Source of the DNA: Morella rubra
Lineage: Eukaryota; Streptophyta; Magnoliopsida; Fagales; Myricaceae
NCBI GenBank assembly: GCA_003952965.2
Contig: CM025851.1
Location: 24,526,600-24,590,599, forward strand
Direction of reading: 5' to 3'
Length of the DNA stretch: 64,000 bases
The first letter of the stretch is position 1. Each line of letters starts with the position of its first letter. Below are positions 1 to 11,509 of this stretch, one piece after another. Under the pieces are notes generated by a model that saw only the letters and a program-made list of their open reading frames with translations, was not told the origin of the DNA and made no database searches. The translations under genes and the position numbers were made by a program.

Positions 1-378
1 GTGATTATTTATTTATATGTAGTCAACTGTAATTTATTGAAGGTTATTGTTCTTAATTAATAAATTGGTTAATGAATTTTCGTTTTGTTTAAATAATAAA
101 TAAGTTTTTGATAAAAAAAAACTCAGTCTAATGTAGAGTCTTCTAATACAACTAACGTAGAAAATTTTTTTTAACTCTAAGATATTTTTTGCATTATATA
201 GGAAAAAATTTTTTTTTGTCATTTCACCTTAAGAATTTGTCTTCCCTCAACTTGAGTTCTAGTTTTGCTACTGACTCGGGACCTTTGATACTATGTGAAT
301 CTATCACTCATTTTAAAACTTAAACTGATAGGAAGAGAAAGATTTTATTATTTGAATTATATTCCCTAAGATACTCAA
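1..378. other. AT-rich sequence, no gene recognised
   Basis: This stretch is AT-rich with short homopolymer runs. I see no supported coding frame, terminal repeat or RNA gene in it. Confidence 0.5.
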
Positions 379-579
379 TTGGTGTTGGATCGCTCTAGGC
401 AATCCAATCTTCTGCTGGTGAAAAATTTATGGGAGTTTTTTGAGCTGCACCGTGAATGTCACGTCTCTTGGATTCTTCGAAGTCGCAATTGTCTACCGCA
501 CCTGATTGCGAAGTGGGCGGCATCCAAGCAGCTCTTTATTAACTCTTCCTGTTTTCCTGCTTATTTCCTTATACCTTGA
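379..579 (+). pseudogene. LINE RNase H-domain tail, fragment
   Basis: The open frame ends with a block of the type HxVSWILRSRNCLPHLIAKWA. This resembles the C-terminal end of the RNase H domain in plant L1-type LINEs, whose usual form is W-x-R-x-x-N-x-x-A-H-x-L-A-K-W-A. No reverse transcriptase or endonuclease lies upstream, so this is a short relic. Two similar relics on the minus strand, near 4445 and 11880, support the reading. Confidence 0.5.
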
Positions 580-1423
580 TGTTTGCTTTCCGGTTTGTTT
601 ACCGTTTTCATAGTCATATTCTTTCTCGATTACCAACAACAACAAAAAAGAAAGATAAAGAATGAATCTGGCAAATTGGGTGCTTAAGGACTTGCATGTG
701 CGCGCCACACCACACCAAAAACACATCCGTCCTTGACGAAGATGTTCAAGAAATGACGTACTTCCTTTAAATTTTTTTTCTTCCCATTTTGCTTCTGTGA
801 GGGAGAGGAATCAGATCATATCGTCATCCCTTACGATATGATCTGTGGCCCAAGGCAAGTGTGCTTCTAAGGTAAGATTTTGACCAATTCCTTGGACGCC
901 TAACTGTTTTTTTTACCATTTTTTTAAGCCGCCTCTCCACGTAAAGTTTGTTTCTCTAATATTTTAAAACATAAAAATTTTTAATAAAATAAACATATTT
1001 CAGTTTTACATTTTAACTGTTTGTACCTTCGCAATTACCGTAGGGAGTAGCCACTGCTGATTAGAACAAAAACAAAAAAAAAAGTGCCTTAAAAAATTGG
1101 GGATGAATATCTACATATACAGGGCACAGCCGGACCGGGACCTCCCATGGCCACGTGCTCACTCGAAACATTTTACTCTTTTCTAATCCAGACTTTTCAG
1201 TTACTTGCACCACAAGAACATCATTTTCTTTTCTAATGTACCAAAAGAACATCCGCAACAAAGTTGTTCAATGAATGACCGTCTATCTACGCAGAAAAAA
1301 AAAAAAAAGAATGACGGTCTTTCTTTACATTTGACCTGACTGTTTTGACTCATTTTTCAGCAGCTTCCTCGAACCCACTTTTTCTATTCTGAATTACCTT
1401 AAGAGCTGTTAAGATTGAATACC
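580..1423 (+). promoter_or_regulatory. Upstream region of monooxygenase gene 1
   Basis: This region is paralogous to 12780-13440 upstream of gene 2. Both share the stretch around 'cacaccaaaaacacatccg' and the CACGTG-containing block (1150-1170). The conserved G-box-like CCACGTGC motif also occurs upstream of gene 3 (about 26242) and of the start-less relic (about 43505). Function is inferred from conservation and position only. Confidence 0.5.
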
Positions 1424-1430
1424 TATATAA
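1424..1430 (+). promoter_or_regulatory. TATA box of gene 1
   Basis: TATATAA lies about 114 bp upstream of the start codon. Every complete copy of the array has a TATA element at the corresponding place: 13440 (gene 2), 26424 (gene 3), 37077 (gene 4) and 50193 (gene 5). Confidence 0.6.
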
Positions 1431-1452
1431 ACAGAACACCCAGACCTCTAGA

Positions 1453-1465
1453 ATGCACGAGCATA

Positions 1466-1543
<78 letters not shown>

Positions 1544-1704
1544 GAGGCAGATGTAGTGATAGTGGGAGCAGGTATAGCTGGTTTGGCAACAGCGGTAGCA
1601 ATGAAGAGACTGGGGGTTCGAGCCTTGGTATTAGAGAAAGCGGAAGGACTAAGAACTACAGGTTCAGCCTTGAGTCTTTCCCCAAACGCTTGGTTCGCCC
1701 TTGA
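1453..1704 (+). other. Overlapping upstream ORF of gene 1
   Basis: An ATG at 1453, downstream of the TATA box, opens an 83-codon frame. It passes through the GA repeat as Arg-Glu repeats and overlaps the main start codon out of frame. If present in the mRNA it should reduce initiation at 1538. Whether it is translated is unknown. Confidence 0.4.
1473..1537 (+). repeat. (GA)n microsatellite abutting the start codon
   Basis: About 32 perfect GA units run directly into the ATG of gene 1. Gene 2 has about 8 units in the same place. Gene 3 and genes 4 and 5 have only imperfect GA tracts. GA tracts in plant 5' UTRs are known binding sites for BBR/BPC (GAGA-binding) factors; that role here is inference. 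Confidence 0.9.
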
Positions 1705-3982
1705 AGCTCTCGGCATAGCTAACAAGCTCACCACCGCTTATGCACCTTGCAAAAAGTAATGTCGGACCTTTTCATTTAAGAAGTTTATGTATATTGATTT
1801 CATTTGTTAATTGTTGTAAATTTCTGAGTGCATAAACATCTTCTATTGCGTCGGTTCAGGGACCATAAACTACTTTTTGCTTAATTACAATGCATTAGTT
1901 TTAATACTATTTCAACTTTCTTTCTTCTGCAACAGGGGATACGTTACAGATATCCAGACTGGAGCGATTCAGGAGGTCACTTACGCCAAATTTGACACGT
2001 ATGCTACTCAAATTCCATATTTATGTTTTTGTTACACATTTTATTGCCAACAAATTAATACTATATACTCCGAAACTATTATCCATTTTATACTATCCAA
2101 CCTTAACACATTATGCTCTGAATTAAGAATATATATTTTTTGTACACTTTACCTTTATCGACTCACTTTATGTTGACCCCATAATGCGTCCATTAATTTT
2201 CTTCTGTTTTTAGATTTTCCGTTCATGGCCATTTATTTCAAAACTTAAGTGGACAAAATATTTTGGTCCACCCATGCAAATGGTAATTGGTACCACAAAT
2301 AAAATGTTTTGGTCCTTTATGTTTGTCTTCTCTACCACTACCACTAAACCAAATGTTAAAAGTTTGAACTGGTATTGTGATCCACCTTGATGTAAACCGT
2401 ATCAAATTAGTGAGTTATTAGCTCAGAAAGAAAAAAACTACATATGGTGATGCAGGAGTGGACATTTATTAAGGGTGTTACATCGAAAGGCTTTACTGGA
2501 AGCTCTGGCAGAAGAATTGCCAATTGACACCATCCGTTTCTCTTCCAAGCTCAAGTCCATTGGAAACCAAGCACAAGAAGGCTCATCCTCTGCTGTCATT
2601 CACATGGATGATGGAGCTAGCATCAAAGCAAAGGTACATAGGAACGAAATCTAAATAGGCGGATGTTGAAGTCCAGTTCTCAATATATATTACTATTACG
2701 ACTCTATAATTTTAATTGTAAGTACTCTAGAGTAGACGTGCTTATTTCAAACTTTCTTGTATCATTCTGCATCTTACAGGTTCTGATAGGCTGTGATGGA
2801 GTGCACTCTGTGGTAGCACATTGGTTAGGACTCAGGGCACCAGTCAATTCAGGCCGATGGGCAGTGCGTGGTTTAGCCGTATTTCCTGAAGGTCATGGGC
2901 AGAACCTTGAATTCCGACAATTTGTAACTGCTGGAAAAAGGGCTGCTTTTGTTCCGCTCAATGATAAAGAGCTCTACTGGTTTCTAACCTGCAAATTCTC
3001 CTCTAAAGGTTAAGCTTTTTCCCTCGACTTGTCTTATATTTTCAGTTGTACTCTCAGAGGTTTCGGATTTTCCATCCCTTTTGAGCTCCTGCAGTTGAGT
3101 TACTATCTGAATCTTTCTTCGGTATAACATAGGATAATCTGCTTAATAAACCATGAAGTTGCCTGTCCTGGCAAGATTTGAATTCAAATTAACCTGCCTG
3201 TTCTCTTTACAAGTGTCGTTGTTTTTCTAAGCCTCTTTACCATTGCTGTTAGTTCTACAATTTTATTGTTCCGTAAGTAATTAAAGAGTTTATGAACCAA
3301 TTGGAGAAGCCTCCACTATACCTGCAGATAGAGTATAGTGGAATTTTGCACCCCGGCCTGCAAGAGTCTTGTCACTTACAGTGGAATTTTTATTATCATT
3401 GCAGGTGAGGACATGGCACATGACCCTGAGCTGTTAAAAAGAGAAGTTACTGATAACTTTGCCAAGGAATTTCCCCAGCTGTACTTGAAGGTCGTCCAGC
3501 ATTCAGATCTTTCAACAATCACATGGGCTCCGCTGATGTTTAGGCTTCCGTGGGACATCATATTTGGAAACTTGAGCAATGGGAATGTTACGGTGGCAGG
3601 TGATGCCATGCATCCTATGACACCAGATATGGGACAAGGTGGCTGCTCAGCTCTGGAAGATGCTGTTGTTTTAGGCAGGCACATTGGGGACTCGATTATC
3701 CGAAATGAAAGCCTTGTGGCAGGAGATCAGATGGCCGGTGCCTTGAAAAGATATGCCGAGGAAAGGAGGTGGCGTGCTGCTGGCTTGATCACGGGCTCGT
3801 TTCTATCGGGGTGGGTGCAACAAGAAGGGTCTGGATGGTTGAAGAAATTCCTTAGGGATGTGGTGTTCTATAGACTTCTTTACTCTGTAATATTCGGTGC
3901 TAGACGTTATGATTGTGGGAAACTGCCCTGTGTTTCATCGAACAATCCTGAATTGGAGAACAACCAAAGTAAGATTGACTAG
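1538..3982 (+). CDS. MO1-like FAD-dependent monooxygenase, gene 1 (intact)
   Basis: There are five exons: 1538-1755, 1936-1998, 2456-2633, 2780-3008 and 3405-3982. They join to 1266 nt, giving 421 aa, with GT-AG introns. Exon 1 holds the dinucleotide-binding GxGxxG (residues 10-15) with Glu33 in position for the FAD ribose. Exon 4 opens with the DG motif (Asp159-Gly160), and exon 5 holds the GD motif (Gly295-Asp296, within [16 protein letters not shown]). These three are the hallmarks of group A flavin monooxygenases of the PHBH fold. Length and exon plan fit Arabidopsis MO1, a family related to bacterial salicylate hydroxylases. The family uses NAD(P)H and O2 to hydroxylate small, often aromatic, substrates; the substrate here is unknown. 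No signal peptide or membrane segment is evident. I chose the start at 1538 because it lies just after the GA tract and matches all paralogs. The frame stays open to an ATG at 1415, but that lies upstream of the TATA box. Confidence 0.9.
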
Positions 3983-4440
3983 CTAGAACCCCAGCCCAAG
4001 TGGATTTGATTCGATATGCCTTTTGTTTCTTCATATAAGGATTTTTCATTACAGGTTACTTAACCAATGGTCTTTGGGTTCGATGGATCTGCTTTCCCTT
4101 TCAATGCAGCCTTCACGACCTTTGGAGTATATGTTGCCCATCCTACTGTTTGTGTTGTATGACAACTCTTGATGAGTATTTCCATTTTCCATTTGATTGG
4201 TTCGTGAAAGCAACATTAATTTCCTTAGATTGTCAAATGGTATAGTCTATAGATAAAGCCTTATTTATACTGACTGTAAATCTTCGTATTTGAGCACAAA
4301 ACAAACGAACAACAATGGAACAAAAGTTCCTGTGGGAGCTGAAATTTGTTCTGTCCAATGTTAGAATCAAATGTCTCTCCCTTTCTCTTTTTCTTTTCTA
4401 AGCAAATATAATCCACCTTGGTACGTGCCATATCAAGGTG
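3983..4440 (+). other. 3' flank of gene 1, paralogous to gene 2 flank
   Basis: This flank aligns with 16219-16610 after gene 2 until about 4382, where the two diverge. It probably contains the 3' UTR. No other gene is seen. Confidence 0.5.
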
Positions 4441-4444
4441 GATT

Positions 4445-4585
4445 ATAGGTCCAGTCAATTAGGTACAAGCGGGGGAATTACAGAAACATTGAGTTGCCCA
4501 CTTCGCCAATTTATGAGCCAACCGATTCTGCTGCCTTGAGATCCAAGTAATGGACCAATCTGAATGATTCTCCAAGTATTGTCGT
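4445..4585 (-). pseudogene. LINE RNase H-domain fragment
   Basis: The reverse strand reads as WISRQQNRLAHKLAKWATQ, the conserved RNase H C-terminal block of plant L1-type LINEs. It is truncated on both sides and abuts the left end of the hAT element. Confidence 0.55.
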
Positions 4586-5257
4586 TAGGGGTGTTCACGG
4601 AATAGCGAAAGCCGACTCGACCCGGTGTTCCGAACCGAACCGAGAAAATTCGGGTCGGCCTTCCGAGATGTAGGGTCGGCTTTCGGAAGTATTTTTTTCT
4701 TTCCGAAGGTTTCGGGTCAGGTTTCGGAATATACATATAATTTTCGATATTTCCGACCCGACCCGGTATATATATATATATAATAGTATCAAAACTACGT
4801 CGTTTTGATACTCATGTTAACTAACATTAGACACCTTCAAGTCCTTTGTTCATTTTTTGCCCTAACGCCTCCGCCCCTCTCTACATACTCTACTCTCTCA
4901 ACCTCTCTCAAAATCTTCTCCTTTGCCCCCTCTCCGGTGATCTTCTCCCTCTCTACGCCGCTGGCCGCATGTCTCCAGTCTTCAGACTTCAATCTTCACG
5001 AAATCACGGGAATACGCCTAACGCCAGTATGCTGCACGTCTTCATCCTCTTCAGCCATCAGGTACGAATTCCTGGAACTCCTTGGGACCTTGTCTATCGA
5101 TTTTTAATTATTATTCTTATTGTGGGTCATGACTCTTGTTGCTTCTCATTCTTATCCGCATTTGATGTTTGCTTTTACTTCCCATCAGAAACGATCTAAT
5201 CTCAAGTGTCTTGTTCGCTTGTAAAAGAATTTGACAATATACTAATTTTTATTTTTA

Positions 5258-5510
5258 GGGATTTATGTATAGAACTTCTTAATTGTAGTTTTTGCGGGTG
5301 CAATGAAAGTTCCTAGAGATGCAGGTAAAATTTATATATATAGATGCCATTTAACCGAAAGTCTAATCTAATGCTATCTTAATTGTGTATATAAACTTTA
5401 GGGATTTGTGTATAGAATTTCTTAATTGTACTTTTTGAGGGTGCAATGAAAGTTCCTAGAGATGCAGGTAAAATTTATATATATAGATGCCATTTAACCG
5501 AAAGTTTAAG
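5258..5510 (+). repeat. Tandem duplication inside hAT, period about 143 bp
   Basis: The stretch starting GGGATTTATGTATAGAA at 5258 recurs at 5401. It includes a shared 'gcaatgaaagttcctagaga' block. Confidence 0.8.
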
Positions 5511-5517
5511 TCTTTAG

Positions 5518-5571
5518 TTTGGGTTCAATTACGTTATATTAACTGTTTGGGTTCAATTACGTTATATTAAC
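5518..5571 (+). repeat. 27-29 bp tandem repeat, two copies
   Basis: The unit GTTTGGGTTCAATTACGTTA plus a TTAAC tail occurs twice in succession. Confidence 0.75.
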
Positions 5572-6151
5572 TACCTACACTTCGTACTTATTTCTAATGT
5601 AGGATAAGATTTTTACAATATGTTCAACAATTTCTCCCTTACATTAGTTTGATTTATTTTTCTTCCTAATCTAATGCTATTCTTAATGTATGTGCTAGAT
5701 TTTTATTGCAGTGGAATTTGATTTCTTATAACTTACTGAGAAGCCCTTTAAATCCCAACTAAATCCTGCTCTGCTCCCTAAAAGCATGCATATCTTGAGA
5801 GAATATAGATGATGAAATAAAACAATTAAATCCCAATTGACCGCTCATGTCTCCTTCCATTTTGCATGTTTTTGCATGAGGTTTTATTTATGACGAAATT
5901 TAAAAACAATTAAATGCAAATATAGATTTCTTAAATCACGTGTAGCATGTCTTCCTTCCATTTTGTAAGGTTTTTGCATTTTGGTTTTCTTTAACGTTTC
6001 TTTGTGGATAAATATAATTTCTTAATCTTTAAAGATTGTAATTGAATTGGCAACACAGTTAATTTCTTATTCTATTTTTATAATCGTACTTTATTACAAT
6101 GCATCATGAAGGGTGATTAATTTAGGGCTGTTTTTGGTTAGTGGTTAAATA

Positions 6152-8390
6152 TTGTTTTTGCAATTGACACAGATGGAGCCTATGGATTGTAATGAGTTTA
6201 ATGACGACATCAGCGTTAGTAGAGATGTTGGCACGCCTACTTCAGGGGCTGATTCAAATTTGGGACCAAGTCCAAGTCCCGACACCCCAAGGTCCCAAAC
6301 AAATCAAACATTCTCCACGGACAATACTCAGCCTCAAGGTACTTCTGGAGGTCGGCCTCCACGTTATCAGAGAAGAACTGAGCTTAAATCCAAAGCATGG
6401 GACCACTTTGAGAAGATTGAAGATAGTAATCCACCTAAAGCTAAATGTAGCCATTGTAAAAGTGAGCTTTTTTGTGACTCAAAGAAGCAAGGTACCTCTT
6501 CCTTACTTTATCACTTGAAAAAATGTAGACCTTACCTTTCTAAGGAACGTCTATTAGATGACAAACAAGTGAAGTTGGCTGAGATTTTCAAGAAGGAGGG
6601 AGAAAGTAGAAGATGGGCCTTGTTAAATACAATGAGAAAAAAATAAGGGCTGCACTTGTAAGGATGATAATCATAGATGAGTTGCCTTTTAGGTTTGTGG
6701 AGGGGCAAGGGTTTAAGGATTTTGTGAGGTCTCTTGAACCTAGATTTCCAATTCCTTCTCGTATCACTATAATGAGGGATTGTTTGGACTTATTTATCCA
6801 AGAGAAAGAAAATTTGAGGAACATGTTTATCAATACTGGTCAACGTGTTTGTTTGACTACTGATATGTGGACTTCCATTCAAAATCTTAATTACATGGTT
6901 ATCACTGCCCATTTTGTTGATAATGGTTGGAACTTACATAAAAGAATCATAAATTTTATTAAAGTTCCTAATCATCAAGGAATCACAATTGGGAGGACGA
7001 TTGAGTCATGTTTGTTGGAGTGGGGGATAGATAGCATTTTCACAATCACAGTAGATAATGCTTCAGCTAATGATGTTGCTGTTGATTATATGAAAAGGAG
7101 GACAAGAGATAGGGTTGGCACTATTTTGGATAATGAGTTTATGCATATGCGATGTTGTGCCCATATACTTAATCTTGTTGTTAGTGATGGTTTGAAAGAA
7201 GTGAATGACTCAATTGTGAAAGTGAGGAATGCAGTTAAGTATGTAAAGGCTTCTCCTTTACGGCTTGATAAGTTCAAGCTATGTGTGGAAAGACAAAAAA
7301 TTCCAAGCGGAGGTCTTCTTTGTTTGGATGTTCCAACTAGATGGAATTCCACGTACTTGATGTTGGATGTAGCACAAAAATATCAAAGTGCATTTGATCT
7401 TATGCAAGAGGATGATAGTCAATTTGTAGAGAGTTTGACTGAGGTTAGGCAAGGGAGAAGAGACTTGGGGCCACCTAATGATGATGACTGGGAGACTGTT
7501 AGAGTCTTTGTGAAGTTCTTGAAGATTTTTCATGATGTAACTGTACGCATTTCTGGTTCTTTGTATACAACTGCAAATTTATATTTTCAAAAAATTTCTT
7601 TGATCTACAACCATTTGCAACAATTTCGTAAGAGTGATGATTATATGTTGAGTCTTATGGCTGAGAAGATGATGAAAAAATATGACAAATATTGGGGAGA
7701 TTTTGAGAAGGTCAATATGATGCTTTTTGTTGCGGGTGTGCTTGACCCACGATATAAGATGGAGTTTTTGGAGTTTTGGTTTGATGAAATTGTTGGTACT
7801 AACGGGCAACTGAACTTATTCAAAAGTTGAGGAATGTCATCGATCGCTTGTTTAATTATTATGCCAAATTTGGTGGAGGTTCCTCTAGAAGTGGAGTTGA
7901 GTCAAGTGGTGATGAGTCAAATGTGAGTGGTACAACTTCGGTGGATGATAATGATATTATGTTCAGATTTCGCAAGTTTCGAGCAGCAAAGGGTACTAGT
8001 GTAGAGTGTAAATCAGAAGTGGATCGATACTTGACGGAGGAAGTTGAGTTAGGAGGAGATACTTTCGATATACTCATTTGGTGGAAGGTGAATTCAACAA
8101 GATATCCAATTCTTGGTGAGATAGCACGAGACGTACTAGCCATTCCTATCTCAACCGTAGCTTCTGAGTCTGCTTTTAGTACTGGAGGCCGCATCTTAGA
8201 TCCTTTTCGAAGCTCATTAGCTCCGAAAACGGTCGAGGCTCTTATATGTACTCAAAATTGGTTAAAGTCTTCACCTACTCCTTATGACTCCCAAGATGTA
8301 ATGGATGATGTGCAAAGCTATCAACTAGAATCAGGTATCATTCTCCAATTTAATTTTTATTTCATTTATGACGAATGCTATCATGTTTAA
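6152..8390 (+). pseudogene. hAT transposase, frameshifted
   Basis: Three overlapping frames make up one transposase. Frame 1 (6152-6646) holds a BED-type zinc finger: the CSHC pair with downstream H/C ligands in YHLKKC. Frame 2 (6613-7830) holds the RNase H-like core, including TTDMWTS and the TVDNASAND region. Frame 3 (7827-8390) holds the C-terminal hAT dimerisation region (PISTVASESAFSTGGRILD). The first frame change lies at about 6613-6646 and the second near 7800, so no full protein can be made. A canonical intron may begin near 8334. The family is RICESLEEPER/DAYSLEEPER-like. Confidence 0.85.
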
Positions 8391-8639
8391 TTTTTCTTAT
8401 TCTAACTTTTTTTCACTTAATCTTGTTGTAGAGGTGAATTTGAAGCATGGGTATATTGTGACATTGTGAGTTCTTGAAGATTTTGAGGTGCATGAAGATT
8501 ATGAGTTAGTACGTGTAGTTTTCTCTATTATTTGTTGTCTTATCTATGAAGTTGCATGATTATAAATTTATAAGTATCTCACTTTGTTTTATTTTGTGCA
8601 TGTAGGTTATGGGTGATGGAGAACTGAGGAGATGTTTCT

Positions 8640-9030
8640 ATATTTTGTTGGTGTTCTTGAAACTTATTTATTTGAATTTTTAGTTGTATTGATTCCATAT
8701 TTTGTTGTTGTTGGTTGTTGAAACTTGTTTATTTGAATTTTTAGTTGTATTGATTCCATATTTTGTTGTTGTTGAAACTTGTTTATTTGAATTTTTAGTT
8801 GTATTGATTCCATTTTTTGTTTGTGTTGTTGAAACTTGTTTATTTGAATTTTTAGTTGTATTGATTTCATTTTTTTTTTTTTGTAACTTGTTTATTTCAA
8901 TTTTTAGTTGTATTGATTCCATATTTTTGTTGTAGTAACTTGTTTATTTGAATTTTTAATTGTATTGATTCCATTTTTTTTTTAATTTTTTTATTTGAAT
9001 TTTTAGTTGTATGGATTCTATATTTTGTTG
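8640..9030 (+). repeat. Minisatellite, 50-60 bp unit, about 7 copies
   Basis: Units contain 'gaaacttgtttatttgaatt' followed by TTTAGTTGTATTGATTCC, and vary in a TTGTTG/T-run spacer. It lies between the transposase gene and the right subterminal region of the hAT. Apparent reading frames here are artefacts of the repeat. Confidence 0.9.
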
Positions 9031-9564
9031 TTAGATCTAGAACAAAGGAGGACTGAGGAAATCAAATCATGGTGGATTTCCAATTCTACCGCATGTTTTT
9101 CATTATAATTTTAGGTTTTTTGTTTTTTCCGAAATATATGAAGTGGCCTAATTTTTTGTTTGGTTGAACTGCTAAATATGAAGGCCCTTGGATTACTTGC
9201 AAATGTTGGCAAATCAAATGGGCTTAAAAATATTTTAAATTAGGTTGCAAATGTTGGCAATTAGCATATGAAATGGTTTTGGGCTTCAAAATCACCTTAT
9301 AACCGGTTGGCAATTGGCATATCAAATTATTTTGGGCTTCAAAATTGATAAAATTGGGCTTTAAAATCCAAATCTAATGATTTTGGGCTTTTGGCCCATT
9401 CCGAATTTCGACCCGTATTTCGACCCAATTTCGGAATACAAATTTGGCTCGGAATATGCAGAGATTTCGGGCCGGCTCAGAACACTTTTATGTGTTCCGA
9501 AAATTCACGGGTCGACTATCGGAAGGCGGAAATTTCGACCCGTAGGGTCGGGTGTACAGCCCTA

Positions 9565-9789
9565 AGAGTAAATTAGATCATTTCTCATGTCAATCCTTTA
9601 CGAGCACAAGAAAACTTTGTCATGTCATATCATCATCTGTATATCATCCTCAAGAGAGGATGGTAACTTCTGTGCGTTTACCCTCCTTTTTGGTTTGGAT
9701 CAATGCCTCGGGAGATAGGATCATCTCCCTGTTAATGGGCCAATTCTTCTGCATCCTCCTTACTGTACATGCAAGGGAGGTTTCCCCAC
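9565..9789 (+). other. Intergenic DNA paralogous to 16977-17120
   Basis: This segment shares 'gtaaattagatcatttctca' and following sequence with the regions at 16977 and 39714. No gene is seen. Confidence 0.6.
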
Positions 9790-10499
9790 CTCGCACCTTC
9801 CCCGACTCGTTTCTAGAGAGTTAGCAAGCGCCTTCTCTCTAGAAACCTTCCCCCTCCCCCTCGTTTGCACTCCCCCTCCAAAGTTACTGCCCCAGGCCCG
9901 CCCCCTTTCCCTTCCCGGCCCGGCCTCTTGCGGGCGGGATATGGTCTTTTCTTCCCGTCTTTGGACCGCTTTTTGGCTCTCCTCTCCAGTGGCTTTAAGG
10001 TCAGATCTCAGCATTTTGGGTGGTCTTCAGCTACCATATCCCCTTACGCTTGCGTCATCTGCTCCAGATGCTCCGTTCTACCCATCTTCGTCGTCGATCT
10101 GCTAGAGCGTGACATCTCACGCCGCGTCCACGCGCGTGGGTGGATCTCACACACCCGATCCCTTCGCCGCCTTTTTGGACCATTTCCGGTGGTCGTCGAA
10201 GGACACGCCTTCCACAGCGAGCTTCAGCGTCTCCTGGCATTCTGTTTTGCTCTAGTCCGCCACCTCCTTTGGGGTTTTTGTTTTGTTTTTGTTTTTATTT
10301 TTCTGTTTTTGTTGTTGTATTTCCTTTTCTGTACAGTTGTTTCTGGGCTGGCGCTTATGAGCATTGTACCGCCGTTTGGCTGTGTTCGTTGGATCGCCGC
10401 CTCTATTGAAGGTCTAGCTCATCCATTAGAACAATGTTCGTTGTATTTTGATCCCGTGATGAAATACAGATCTCCTCTTATTTACCCAAAAAAAAAAAA
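9790..10499 (+). mobile_element. Poly(A)-tailed LINE-like retroposon with 17-bp TSD
   Basis: The insertion is flanked by AAGGGAGGTTTCCCCAC (9773-9789) and AAGGGAAGTTTCCCCAC (10500-10516), one mismatch. It ends in a run of A after CTTATTTACCC. That tail and the long TSD are signatures of target-primed reverse transcription. The paralogous site near 17101-17120 has a single copy and no insertion. The body is relatively GC-rich. It could be a 5'-truncated L1-type LINE or another retroposed transcript. The open frame at 9865-10638 runs across the insertion end and is not credible as a gene. Confidence 0.8.
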
Positions 10500-10516
10500 A
10501 AGGGAAGTTTCCCCAC

Positions 10517-11509
10517 TGATCGTCACCCTCTTTGTGGTTCGAAAAGTGGGGGCAGCACAGAGGAGAGGAAGGTTTTTTTTTTTTCCCTTTTGTTCCCTTT
10601 TGTTATTTTCTTTAAGCTTCCTTATAAATAAAAACTAAAGTAAATTATAAATCCCTACAATCTACCACCATATTGTCAAAAGTATCTCTAAATTATAACT
10701 CGTTGTAAGTAAGCCTCTAAATTCATGTTTCTGTTGCGATTCCAACTCCAGATACATTGAAGTCGTTAACACATAGAGCTCCCGTTGCACATGTCCTTCT
10801 CCCTTTGTTAAAAATATAATTATGCTCTCATTCACAGTGTTATGCCCTAGATACTAAGGGTGAGGGACATGTGCGGGTCACATGGGATTGAAACCATCTG
10901 AGTTAACAGCTTCTTCGATTCTAGGGATGGAATCTCAACAAATATTGATTTTGGATAAATTACAACGAATTATAGTTTATGAATAATTTTAAAAATAAGG
11001 TGGTAATTCAAGTCCAGTCTAGGCTTAGTCCAATCTAGCCTAGCTTAGTTTTGGCTATCATTCGGTAGTAGTTTTGACGGCACTCTGGCTGACTTTTGTT
11101 TATATTTTCTTGAGCCTTCCACCGGCGAACTTCCTTTCTCTTTTTGCCTTTTCTGGCCGTCGTCTGCTGCCACCTACAAGCGCCACGGTCCACTTCTTGA
11201 TTATCGTCACCCACTTTCGACGACCATCCACCATTGGGGCCCAAGCACATTGTCATTTTGTTTGGCCGACCCCTCTCCACCTCTCGCCTTTGCAGCTCTA
11301 CTTTGCTGTCCTGTTCTTATTCTATTGTTTTCAACTTGCCATCCGTTTGGGTATGTATGACCGTGAGTCCTTCTAGCTTGGATATGTAGGACCATGAGGC
11401 CTTCTAGGAAATAACATGAGATCGGTGCTATGATCCACCTTGATGTAAATTGGTCAAATTAATTAATTATTAGAAACCCCAAAAACAAAAGCTTCATATA
11501 GTGATGCAG
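10517..11509 (+). other. Intergenic DNA paralogous to 23708-24250
   Basis: The region matches the sequence right of the non-autonomous hAT at 23708 onward. At 10621-10628 it contains CTTATAAA with no insertion, which is the empty site for the element at 17221 and 39945. The last 100 bp resembles monooxygenase intron 2. Confidence 0.65.

Larger units (their letters stand above)
4586..9564 (+). mobile_element. hAT transposon (Ac/DAYSLEEPER type), about 5 kb
   Basis: The left end is TAGGGGTGTTCACGGAA. The right end, read in reverse complement, is TAGGGCTGTACACCCGA. Both ends carry many short copies of TTCGGGTCGG or its complement within about 200 bp, typical of subterminal transposase-binding arrays. 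The interior encodes a broken hAT transposase. The right flank rejoins sequence paralogous to 16977, so the right boundary is firm. The flanking 8-mers (ATTGTCGT and AGAGTAAA) do not match, so no target-site duplication is preserved and one flank was probably rearranged. Confidence 0.8.

Noticed and set aside
1415-1537. 41-residue N-terminal extension of gene 1 in frame with the main start
   Set aside because: The ATG at 1415 lies upstream of the TATA box, the added part is only a (Arg-Glu)n repeat from the GA tract, and no paralog supports it.
3376-3684. Reverse-strand frame repeated opposite exon 5 in every monooxygenase copy
   Set aside because: It is the antisense shadow of the conserved GD-motif exon; its recurrence only reflects gene duplication.
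8664-8935. Open frames of 68-80 residues on both strands
   Set aside because: They are repetitive translations of the 50-60 bp minisatellite.
8640-9030. Possible CRISPR-like array
   Set aside because: The units are contiguous and diverged with no unique spacers, the genome is a plant, and the tract lies inside a transposon.
9865-10638. 257-residue open frame
   Set aside because: It runs through a retroposon, its poly(A) tract and the flanking DNA; no domain is recognised.
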